From Zhihengliuella halotolerans (GTDB lineage: Bacteria > Actinomycetota > Actinomycetes > Actinomycetales > Micrococcaceae): a stretch of DNA of 64,000 nucleotides. The number at the start of each line of letters is the position of its first letter. The stretch's first letter is position 1. The notes below the pieces were generated by a model. The model was not told the DNA's origin. It made no database searches and saw only the letters and a list, made by a program, of their open reading frames with translations. Positions 1-10,204 of the stretch are shown piece by piece. The translations under genes and the position numbers were made by a program. The DNA is taken from positions 3,100,001 to 3,164,000 of the forward strand of contig NZ_SHLA01000001.1 of NCBI RefSeq assembly GCF_004217565.1, in the 5' to 3' direction.

Positions 1-1129
1 TGAACCACGCGAAGAACACCAGGGTCGGGACCCCGAGAGTGCCCGCGATGAACTGGCGCAGCGTGCGTCCGCGGGAGATCTTCGCGAGGAAGATGCCCAC
101 GAAGGCGCCCCAGCTCAGCCACCAGGCCATCATGAAGTACGTCCACCACTGCATCCACGCCATGTCCTCGGCCGTCGTCGGAGTCGTGAGGCTCATGGCG
201 AAGAAGTCGGTGGCGAATTGGCCCGTGGCCCGGAAGAAGATGTTCGTGATGAAGTTCGTGGGACCGGCGAACAGCACGAACAGTGCCATCACGGCCGAGG
301 CCGCCATCGTGATCTGGCTGATGTACTTGATGCCCCGGCTCACGCCCGTCAGCGCGGACACCGTGAACAGCACGGTGATGACCGCGATGATGATGATCTG
401 CATGTTCAACCCGCTCGGCAGGTTGAAAACGCGGGCGAGTCCCTCGTTGATCTGCGAGGCGCCGAGGCCGAGCGACGTCGTCGTGCCGAACAGCGTGGCG
501 ATGACCGCGAACACGTCGATCGCCTTGCCGAAGGCTCCGTCGACGAGCTTGCCCAAGACCGGGCGCAGCATCGGAGACACGAGGCCGGCACGGCCCTTGC
601 GGTGCGTCGAATAGCCGATGGCCAGCCCGAAGACGCCGAACACCGCCCACGCGTGGGGTCCCCAGTCGAAGTAGCTGAACTGCAGCGCGCGGACTGCGGC
701 CTCCTGCGTCCCGGGCTCGGCCAGACCGTGCGGCGGCGTCACGAAGTGGGAGATCGGCTCGGCCACACCGTAGCTGACCAGCCCGATTCCCATGACGGCG
801 GCGAGGATCATCGCGAGCCAGGACCACGTGCTGTATTCGGGACGGCTGTCGTCCGGGCCGAGCCGCACCTCTCCGTAGCGGCTGAAGAAGAGGTAGACCA
901 AAAGTCCGATGCACAGCAGTGGAACCACGAGGTAGCTCCATCCGATCGTCTCGGCGACCCAGTTCATGGAGGAGCCCATGACCGTCCCGAGGCTCTCCGG
1001 AGAGATCGACGCCCAGACGATGAAGACGGCGATGAGCGCGACCGACGCGTACAGGACCGCGCCGACGGTGGACCTGCCGGTGCCCGGAGACTGCCGAGCG
1101 GGAGTCGGCGGGGAGAGTTGTTGGACCAC
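1..1129 (-). CDS. BCCT family betaine/choline/carnitine-type transporter (partial, C-terminus beyond left edge)
   Basis: This is a secondary transporter of the betaine/choline/carnitine family, predicted to move a quaternary-ammonium or similar zwitterionic substrate across the cytoplasmic membrane with Na+ or H+. About 376 residues are visible. Hydrophobic segments start near residue 22, and the family core with the tryptophan-rich stretch (WMQWWTYFMMAWWLSWG) and the following ISRGRT motif is clear. The start is a GTG with a GGAGG ribosome site 5 bases upstream. The gene lies 46 bases downstream of the flavin reductase on the same strand, so the two are probably cotranscribed. That links import to the flavin-dependent pathway next door. 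The substrate cannot be read from the sequence. The gene is distinct from the second BCCT carrier at 56432-58348. Confidence 0.93.
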   Translation of the reverse strand, partial: MVQQLSPPTPARQSPGTGRSTVGAVLYASVALIAVFIVWASISPESLGTVMGSSMNWVAETIGWSYLVVPLLCIGLLVYLFFSRYGEVRLGPDDSRPEYSTWSWLAMILAAVMGIGLVSYGVAEPISHFVTPPHGLAEPGTQEAAVRALQFSYFDWGPHAWAVFGVFGLAIGYSTHRKGRAGLVSPMLRPVLGKLVDGAFGKAIDVFAVIATLFGTTTSLGLGASQINEGLARVFNLPSGLNMQIIIIAVITVLFTVSALTGVSRGIKYISQITMAASAVMALFVLFAGPTNFITNIFFRATGQFATDFFAMSLTTPTTAEDMAWMQWWTYFMMAWWLSWGAFVGIFLAKISRGRTLRQFIAGTLGVPTLVFFAWF

Positions 1130-1175
1130 GGTGTCCTCCGATGTTGGGTGAGGTCTCTTGAGGGGAACGAGGGGG

Positions 1176-2120
1176 CTAGAGCTGCTTGAGATCGTCGCTG
1201 TCGAAGAACCGTCCGGCCTTGTAGACGATGGGGCTGGCCTCGGTGACTTCGGCGTGGCGGACGCGGCAGATGAAGACGGTGTGCGTTTTGGCCTGGAAGC
1301 GCTCGCGGATCTCCGCTTCGATGCAGGCGGGGGACCCGTCGATGAGGGGGCTGCCGTTCGGGCCGGCGTGCCAGTCGAGGTCGGCGAACTTGTCGGCGGC
1401 CTTCGAAGCGAACGTCGCGACGGTCTCGCGCTGCTCGGTGCCGAGAATGTTGATGCCGAGGTGGGTGCCCGCGAAGAGGGCCGGGTAGGTCGACGAGGTC
1501 TTCTGGACGCACACCATGACGAGTGGCGGCTCGAGCGAGATCGAGGAGTAGGCGTTGACAGCCAGGCCCTTCGGCGCGTCGCCGTCGCGGGTCGTCACCA
1601 CAGTGACGCCCGTGACGAACTGCCGGTTGAAGGTCTTCATGCTCTCGGGGTCCGGCTCGCCCGAGAGATCGTCGACGACGACGTCCCCGGCGTGCGGGGC
1701 GGCATCGCTGAGGTGCCTCACGCCCAGGGCGTGCAGCAGCTCGGAGCTGTCCCAGGTCACCTCTTCGCGCTGGATCAGGCCGTCGACGAGGCGCAGGTGA
1801 TTGCATCCGCGGGTTTCAACGCGGCGCCCGGTCGCCGGGACGCCGAGGAACGGCTCCGTGTGCGTGCCGACGCTCGTCCAGAAGATGACGGCCTGGCCCT
1901 CGCCTTCGACGACGGAGTCGATGCGGGTGGACAGGTCGGGGAAGGCAGAGCGAACCGCGGTGATCTCATCCTGGATCTGGGCCAGCGATTCGGTGTTCCC
2001 GTGCGAGCGGCTCACTCGTGCGTAGTCGTCGGTGACGATGGTCTCGAGGGCCGCGACGTCGCCGTCGTTCCAGGCGTCGATCCACGCGGAGGTCAGGGAG
2101 GAAGTCAATGTCTGTTGCAT
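1176..2120 (-). CDS. SnoaL-like domain fused to flavin reductase (FMN-binding split barrel)
   Basis: The protein has 314 residues and two domains. Residues about 5-120 look like a SnoaL/NTF2-type cone fold of the ester-cyclase kind (FLGVPATGRRVE motif). Residues about 160-310 are a HpaC/RutF-type flavin reductase (MKTFNRQFVTGVTVVTT opening, GLAVNAYSSISLEPP, INILGTEQ). The reductase half should supply reduced FMN to a two-component monooxygenase, the obvious partner being the luciferase-like protein at 6685-7737. The role of the SnoaL half is unknown. ATG 2120 is chosen over GTG 2144 because a TTGACG-N18-TACGTT promoter ends 7 bases before it, which fits a leaderless transcript. It is transcribed divergently from the GntR gene and is followed by a BCCT carrier. 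Confidence 0.88.
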   Translation of the reverse strand: MQQTLTSSLTSAWIDAWNDGDVAALETIVTDDYARVSRSHGNTESLAQIQDEITAVRSAFPDLSTRIDSVVEGEGQAVIFWTSVGTHTEPFLGVPATGRRVETRGCNHLRLVDGLIQREEVTWDSSELLHALGVRHLSDAAPHAGDVVVDDLSGEPDPESMKTFNRQFVTGVTVVTTRDGDAPKGLAVNAYSSISLEPPLVMVCVQKTSSTYPALFAGTHLGINILGTEQRETVATFASKAADKFADLDWHAGPNGSPLIDGSPACIEAEIRERFQAKTHTVFICRVRHAEVTEASPIVYKAGRFFDSDDLKQL

Positions 2121-2157
2121 GGTAGAGAACGTAACCGCCATCACAGCTTGCCGTCAA
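2121..2157 (-). promoter_or_regulatory. Promoter of the flavin reductase gene (leaderless type)
   Basis: On the minus strand, TTGACG (2157-2152) and TACGTT (2133-2128) are separated by 18 bases, and the ATG at 2120 follows after 7 bases. Transcription would start at or next to the A of the start codon. Confidence 0.6.
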
Positions 2158-2225
2158 GGCCCGCGACCCGTTCTCCGCTGATTTCTGCCTAATCCCCGGG
2201 AAGTCAGGTTGTTTGCGGAGATCTC

Positions 2226-2270
2226 TTGACGCCGCATGCGCGGCTGTCGTAGGTTCTGTTGTATGCAACA
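2226..2270 (+). promoter_or_regulatory. Promoter of gntR with overlapping GntR-type operator
   Basis: TTGACG (2226-2231), an 18-base spacer, TAGGTT (2250-2255) and 7 bases precede ATG 2263, mirroring the divergent promoter. The near-palindrome TGTTGTATGCAACA (2257-2270) spans the predicted transcription start and start codon. Its core TTGTATGCAA resembles the TTGTATACAA-like sites bound by FCD-type GntR proteins, so autoregulation is likely. Confidence 0.55.
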
Positions 2271-2949
2271 GGATCACGAAAGAACGGTACTCGCCGGCTC
2301 GGAGACGCTTTTGGACCGCGTGCGGGATCTGGTCCTCGGCGGGGCGTACCCGCCGGGTGCCCCGCTGTCCGAGGTTCTGCTCTCGGACGAGTTCGGTGTG
2401 AGTCGCACTCCGATCCGGGAGGCGCTCAAGCAGCTCCAACACGAGGGCCTCGTCGAGATCCGGCCCAAGGTGGGAACGTTCGTGCGCGAGCCCACCCGTC
2501 GCGAGATCGTCGAGCTCTTCCAGCTCAAGGAGGGGCTCGAGGGTCTTGCCGCAGGCTTGCTGGCGCGGCGGGGATCCGTCCCGGAGCTGGACGTGCTGGC
2601 CCGCAACATCGAGGAGTCGGAGACGGCCGCAGCCGAACAGGACGCCGAGAAGTACGCGGCGCTCGTGCACGAGTTTCACTGGACCATCATCCGCGGAGCC
2701 GACAACAGCAAGCTCGCCGAACACTACGACCGGCTCATGAACCAGTTGGCCTATCACCGGATGGTCGTCCGCACCGCTGCGCACCCCGGCCGTATCCGGA
2801 CCTCCACAGCCGAGCACCGCGCGGTTCTGGACATGATCATCGCCAAGGACCACTTCGGCGCCGAGGCGGCCATGCGAAACCACGTCTACGCCTCCTCGCG
2901 AGAGCTCCTGACGGACTCCGCGACGGCCCACGAATCGGCGATCCGCTAG
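2263..2949 (+). CDS. GntR family regulator, FadR/FCD subfamily
   Basis: This 228-residue protein has an N-terminal winged helix (residues about 10-75; the recognition region includes SDEFGVSRTPIREALKQL and EGLVEIRPKVGTFV). A C-terminal all-helical FCD ligand-binding domain (about 85-215) contains conserved His residues at LVHEFHWTII and the AEHRAVLD segment. FCD regulators usually bind small organic acids and repress a neighbouring catabolic operon. ATG 2263 is preferred over ATG 2236 because it fits the promoter spacing. It heads the rightward catabolic genes and faces the flavin reductase, so both arms are its probable targets. The inducer is unknown. Confidence 0.93.
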   Translation: MQQDHERTVLAGSETLLDRVRDLVLGGAYPPGAPLSEVLLSDEFGVSRTPIREALKQLQHEGLVEIRPKVGTFVREPTRREIVELFQLKEGLEGLAAGLLARRGSVPELDVLARNIEESETAAAEQDAEKYAALVHEFHWTIIRGADNSKLAEHYDRLMNQLAYHRMVVRTAAHPGRIRTSTAEHRAVLDMIIAKDHFGAEAAMRNHVYASSRELLTDSATAHESAIR

Positions 2950-2993
2950 CCCCACTCACTCGTGGTCGGACACACCGGCCCGGAAGGATAGAC

Positions 2994-3056
2994 ATGCGCC
3001 ACATCCCCACCGGCGGCACCGGGCGCCGCCCGCACCAGCGCGGAGCCCGCGCGTGA
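2994..3056 (+). CDS. Possible 20-codon leader ORF coupled to the next gene
   Basis: A short frame (begins MRHIPTGG, rich in Arg and Gly) starts at ATG 2994, seven bases after a good GGAAGGA ribosome site. It ends with a TGA that overlaps the GTG start of the DUF1185 gene (GTGA at 3053-3056). The GTG itself has no convincing ribosome site, so this ORF may deliver ribosomes to it. I know no family for the peptide, and chance is possible. Confidence 0.4.
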   Translation: MRHIPTGGTGRRPHQRGARA

Positions 3057-3667
3057 CGGCCGCCGCGATCCTGCCCGACGTCCGAAAGGTCGTCTACCTC
3101 GAGGAGGAGGTCCTGCTCGAGGCTGGGGCGGCACCGGCGGTCCCGGCCCGTCGGGCCTCGGTCGCCGTCGTCGTCAAGAACCCGTGGCACGGGACCGGTC
3201 CGGAGGCGGACCTTTCCGCCGAGGCGGAGCGCCTGGCCCCGCATTTGGCCCGTATCGTCTCCGACCGCCTACTCGCCGGGCTCGGCGGGGTCGAGGAGAT
3301 CGAGGCGTTCGGCAAGGCCGCGATCGTCGGAACGGCGGGGGAGATCGAGCACGGCAGCGCGCTCATCCACACGCCCTACTTCGGCAACCTGGTCCGCGAG
3401 TTCCTCGAGGGCACCTCGATCCTGTGCTTCGCCGACGAGCGCGCCGACGCCGGACAGAGCCTCACCGTGCCCCTGTGGCACAAGACGGCGGCCGCCACCC
3501 GAAGCCACTACCAGACCATGACCACTCGGGTCAGCGACGGCCCCGCGCCAGACGAGATCGTCGTCGTGGCCGCCGCCTCCACCGGCCCGCGCCCGCATCC
3601 GCGGATCGGCGACCGGTCCACCGACCCAGCCGTGACCGCGGCGATACTCCAAGGAGCACAAGCATGA
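3053..3667 (+). CDS. Amino acid synthesis family protein (DUF1185/PF06684), first copy
   Basis: This 204-residue protein belongs to the DUF1185 family, whose 'amino acid synthesis' name rests on little evidence. No biochemical role can be assigned. Characteristic stretches are NPWHGTG near the N-terminus, the block FGKAAIVGTAGEIEHGSA, and a C-terminal part with HKTAAATRSHYQ. No signal peptide or membrane segment is visible, so it should be cytoplasmic. The GTG start overlaps the stop of the short upstream ORF. Its own stop overlaps the ATG of a second member of the same family (ATGA at 3664), which implies translational coupling. It is probably a lyase- or isomerase-like part of the surrounding catabolic pathway, but that is inference from context. 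Confidence 0.85.
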   Translation: MTAAAILPDVRKVVYLEEEVLLEAGAAPAVPARRASVAVVVKNPWHGTGPEADLSAEAERLAPHLARIVSDRLLAGLGGVEEIEAFGKAAIVGTAGEIEHGSALIHTPYFGNLVREFLEGTSILCFADERADAGQSLTVPLWHKTAAATRSHYQTMTTRVSDGPAPDEIVVVAAASTGPRPHPRIGDRSTDPAVTAAILQGAQA

Positions 3668-4215
3668 ACCCGCGCAAGATCGTCACCCTGATCGAAGAGA
3701 CCCACGCCGAGGGCGGACGCCCGGTGGAGACTCCGGCCCGCGTCGCCGTGGTTGCCGCCGTGATCGAGAACCCGTGGGCCGGCCAAGGATTCGTCGAGGA
3801 CCTGAGCGCCGGCATCGACGCCGTCGCCTCCGAGGTCGGAGCCCTGCTCGCCCCGCGTGTCATCGCGGCCCTGGGCGAGCCGGTCGAGGCCTACGGCAAG
3901 GCAGCCATCGTCGGACTCGACGGCGAAATCGAGCACGGCAGCGCGATCATCCACACCCTCAAGTTCGGCGACCACTACCGCAAGGCCGCCGAAGCGACCA
4001 CGCTGCTGCCCGCAGTTGAGAAGCGCGGGCCGGCCGGCGTCGTGTTCGACATTCCGCTCAAGCACAAGACGGACGCCACGATCCGCTCGCACCACCAGAG
4101 CATCGAGGTCCGACTGGCCGATGCCCCGCACCCCGGCGAGATCGTCATCGCGCTCGCCGCCGCAGCCCAGGGCCGCCCGCAGCAGCGACTCGCGCCGCTG
4201 AGCACGGAGCAGTAG
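3664..4215 (+). CDS. Amino acid synthesis family protein (DUF1185/PF06684), second copy
   Basis: This 183-residue paralogue of the preceding gene shares the NPW-G-G, GKAAIVGxxGEIEHGSAxIHT and HKTxAxxRSHxQ blocks but has diverged elsewhere. For example, it lacks the acidic tail insertion of the first copy. The ATG overlaps the upstream stop by four bases. A tandem pair with coupled translation suggests two subunits of a heteromer, or two related activities in one pathway. Cytoplasmic location is expected. The conserved Lys, Glu and His residues in the central block are candidates for the active site, but no reaction is established for the family. Confidence 0.85.
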   Translation: MNPRKIVTLIEETHAEGGRPVETPARVAVVAAVIENPWAGQGFVEDLSAGIDAVASEVGALLAPRVIAALGEPVEAYGKAAIVGLDGEIEHGSAIIHTLKFGDHYRKAAEATTLLPAVEKRGPAGVVFDIPLKHKTDATIRSHHQSIEVRLADAPHPGEIVIALAAAAQGRPQQRLAPLSTEQ

Positions 4216-4220
4216 GCGCG

Positions 4221-4967
4221 ATGGCCCGCGAGAATTCGACGCCGCTCGTCCTGCTGCACGGGGTCGGGCTGGACCGCAGCATGTGGGGCGCCTTCCGCGA
4301 GGAATACGCCCGCCTGTCCGCGCGGGAGATCATCGCGCTGGACCTGCCCGGGCACGGGTCGCAGCCGCCGTGGCGCGGGGAGGCGGACCTCGCCGTCTTC
4401 GCGGACGACGTCGCCGCCCGGCTCCCGCGGGTCTGTCACCTCGTCGGATTCTCGCTGGGCGCGCTGATCGCGCAGACCCTCGCCGTGCACCGCCCGGACC
4501 GGGTCGCGAGCCTGACCAGCGTGAGCTCGGTCTGCCGGCGGAACGAGTCCGAGCGAGCCTCCGTGGCGGCGCGGCGGGAACAGGCGATCGCGGACTTCCC
4601 CGCCGCGGCGGCCGCGTCGATCGACCGCTGGTACCCGGCCGGCACCGGCGTTGACGACGCCGTCGTCGACGCGACCCGCAGGGTGCTGCTGGCCAACGAC
4701 GTCGAATCGTTCCTGGCCGCCTACGGCGTCTTCGCGACCGGCGACGCCGAGATCGGCCCCGACCTCGGGCGGATCGGGCAGCCGGCGCTCAACGTGACCG
4801 GCGAGCTCGACCCCGGTTCGACCCCGGAGATGACCCGCCGGCTGACGGCGGCCATCCCGGGCGCGCGCGCCGTCGTCGTCCCCGGCGCCCGCCACATGCT
4901 GCCGGTGCAGTGCCCGCGCGCACTCGCCGAGACCATCCATCGCTTCATCGACGAATCGAGCACGTGA
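4221..4967 (+). CDS. Alpha/beta hydrolase
   Basis: This 248-residue protein has the alpha/beta-hydrolase fold: oxyanion region LLHGVGLDRSMW, nucleophile elbow GFSLG (Ser78), an acidic residue in the TGELDPGS segment and the catalytic His225 (ARHML). It resembles 3-oxoadipate enol-lactonases, and also hydrolases that cleave amide bonds after ring opening in N-heterocycle catabolism (RutD-, TgnD-like roles). It starts six bases after the DUF1185 stop and is followed at once by an aldehyde dehydrogenase, so it is part of the same operon. A lactone or an N-formyl/amide intermediate made by the monooxygenase is a plausible substrate. That assignment comes from the neighbourhood. Confidence 0.88.
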   Translation: MARENSTPLVLLHGVGLDRSMWGAFREEYARLSAREIIALDLPGHGSQPPWRGEADLAVFADDVAARLPRVCHLVGFSLGALIAQTLAVHRPDRVASLTSVSSVCRRNESERASVAARREQAIADFPAAAAASIDRWYPAGTGVDDAVVDATRRVLLANDVESFLAAYGVFATGDAEIGPDLGRIGQPALNVTGELDPGSTPEMTRRLTAAIPGARAVVVPGARHMLPVQCPRALAETIHRFIDESST

Positions 4968-4972
4968 GAACC

Positions 4973-6454
<1,482 letters not shown>

Positions 6455-6457
6455 CCC

Positions 6458-6679
6458 GTGCCGCTCATCGACGTGTCCATCGCCGAGGGGCGCAGCCCCG
6501 AACAGCTGCGGAACCTGGTCTCCGCCCTGCATGCGGCGGCCGAAGAAACGGTTGGCGCGCTGCCGGAGAACACCACCGTCATCATCCGCGAGGTGCCGAC
6601 GACCCACTGGTCCAAGGCCGACAAGACGATCGCCGAGCGCCAGGCGGCGCCGGCCCACAGCACTGAACCGAAGGAGTAG
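6458..6679 (+). CDS. 4-oxalocrotonate tautomerase family protein
   Basis: This is a small 73-residue protein read from a GTG start three bases after the aldehyde dehydrogenase stop. After removal of the initiator the N-terminus is Pro-Leu-Ile-Asp-Val. The N-terminal proline is the general base of this superfamily. The family's beta-alpha-beta pattern is visible, with the ENTTVIIREVPTTHW strand region. The protein should act as a keto-enol tautomerase on an unsaturated dicarboxylate or similar intermediate, as a small homo-oligomer. Its place between a dehydrogenase and a monooxygenase supports ring-cleavage chemistry. Confidence 0.88.
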   Translation: MPLIDVSIAEGRSPEQLRNLVSALHAAAEETVGALPENTTVIIREVPTTHWSKADKTIAERQAAPAHSTEPKE

Positions 6680-6684
6680 GAACC

Positions 6685-7737
6685 ATGAGATTTTCCCTGT
6701 TCGTCCACATGGAGCGGTGGGACGAGGACGTCAGCCACGAGCAGTCGTTCGCGAACCTGACCGAACTCGTGCAGATGGCCGAGGCCGGCGGGTTCAGCAC
6801 GGTCTGGATCGGCGAGCACCACGCCATGGAGTACACGATCTCGCCGAGCCCGATGCCCCAGCTCGCCTACCTCGCCGCCAAGACGTCGACGATCCGCCTC
6901 GGCGCCGGCACCATCATCGCCCCGTTCTGGAACCCGCTCCGCGTCGCCGGCGAGACCGCTCTGCTGGACGTCATCAGCGGCGGCCGGGCGGAGGTGGGCC
7001 TCGCCCGCGGTGCGCACCAGTTCGAGTTCGACCGCATGGCCCCCGGGCTGCCCGCGGCCGAGGGCGGTAAGCACCTGCGCGAGCTCGTGCCCGCCGTCCG
7101 CGAACTCTGGCAGGGCGACTACGCGCACGACGGCGAGATCTGGCAGTTCCCAACGTCGACCTCAGTGCCCAAGCCCGTGCAGCAGCCGACCCCGCCGATG
7201 TGGATCGCCGCGCGCGACCCCGCTTCCCACGACTTCGCCGTAGCCAACGGCTGCAACGTCATGGTCACGCCCCTGATGAAGGGCGATGAGGAAGTCGAGA
7301 GCCTCGTCGGGAAGTTCGAGACCGCGGTCGCCGACCACCCGGAGGTGCCCCGCCCCGACCTCATGATGCTGCGGCACACCCACGTGCACGACGCCGATCA
7401 GCCCGAGGGATGGCGCCGCCCCGCAGAGGCTATCCAGCGCTACTACCGCACGTTCCACGCGTGGTTCATGAACAAGACGACGCCGGTCAACGGGTTCCTT
7501 GACCCGACGCCGGCCGAGGCCTTCGCCGACAAGCCCGAGTTCGCCCCCGAGGCGCTGCGCAAGTCCGCGGTCATCGGGACCCCCGAGGAGGTCGTCGACC
7601 GGCTGCGCGGCTACGAGGAGCTTGGCATCGACGAGTTCAGCCTCTGGTCGGACAACAGCCTGACCCACGAGGAGAAGAAGCGCTCCCTCGAGCTTTTCAT
7701 CGAGCACGTGGTCCCGAAGTTCAACACGACCTCGTAG
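6685..7737 (+). CDS. LLM class flavin-dependent monooxygenase (luciferase-like)
   Basis: This 350-residue bacterial-luciferase-like TIM barrel protein opens with the beta strand MRFSLFVHME. It has WIGEHHAMEY near residue 50, the LGAGTIIAPFWNPLRVAGE stretch, and ISGGRAEVGLARGAHQFEF, all typical of the luciferase-like monooxygenase family. Such enzymes use FMNH2 delivered by a separate reductase, here most likely the SnoaL-reductase fusion at 1176-2120. Members include RutA (uracil ring opening) and ring-cleaving oxygenases of pyridine and trigonelline breakdown. It starts five bases after the tautomerase stop with a GAAGGAG ribosome site and ends the operon. Substrate is unknown. The BCCT carrier downstream of the reductase suggests a zwitterionic quaternary amine. 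Confidence 0.93.
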   Translation: MRFSLFVHMERWDEDVSHEQSFANLTELVQMAEAGGFSTVWIGEHHAMEYTISPSPMPQLAYLAAKTSTIRLGAGTIIAPFWNPLRVAGETALLDVISGGRAEVGLARGAHQFEFDRMAPGLPAAEGGKHLRELVPAVRELWQGDYAHDGEIWQFPTSTSVPKPVQQPTPPMWIAARDPASHDFAVANGCNVMVTPLMKGDEEVESLVGKFETAVADHPEVPRPDLMMLRHTHVHDADQPEGWRRPAEAIQRYYRTFHAWFMNKTTPVNGFLDPTPAEAFADKPEFAPEALRKSAVIGTPEEVVDRLRGYEELGIDEFSLWSDNSLTHEEKKRSLELFIEHVVPKFNTTS

Positions 7738-7754
7738 TCGTGTCCCGACGGTGG

Positions 7755-7795
7755 GCGCCCACGCGCGGCCATACGGCTGACGAGTGGGCGCTTTC
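7755..7795. terminator. Hairpin between convergent genes
   Basis: GCGCCCAC (7755-7762) pairs with GTGGGCGC (7784-7791), followed by TTT on the plus strand. It lies between the convergent monooxygenase and exporter genes. Confidence 0.45.
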
Positions 7796-7834
7796 CGTGT
7801 CTTCTGGACCGGTCGACGACTGCGGTGAGCGGGC

Positions 7835-10090
<2,256 letters not shown>

Positions 10091-10106
<16 letters not shown>

Positions 10107-10125
10107 GTAGTGCAGTTTTGCACTA
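10091..10125. promoter_or_regulatory. Probable TetR operator
   Basis: The inverted repeat TAGTGCA-GTTT-TGCACTA (10108-10125) and a further half-site TTGCACTA (10091-10098) flank and overlap the start codon of tetR at 10106. A third looser copy, GAGTGCAATA, lies about ten bases further upstream of tetR. Confidence 0.6.
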
Positions 10126-10204
10126 TCTAGTCTCGAGTGCAATATCGAGTGGTGGGGATCACGCGGACCACGCCCGTTCGATCCGGGGCGTGACGGCGGG
10201 CCTC

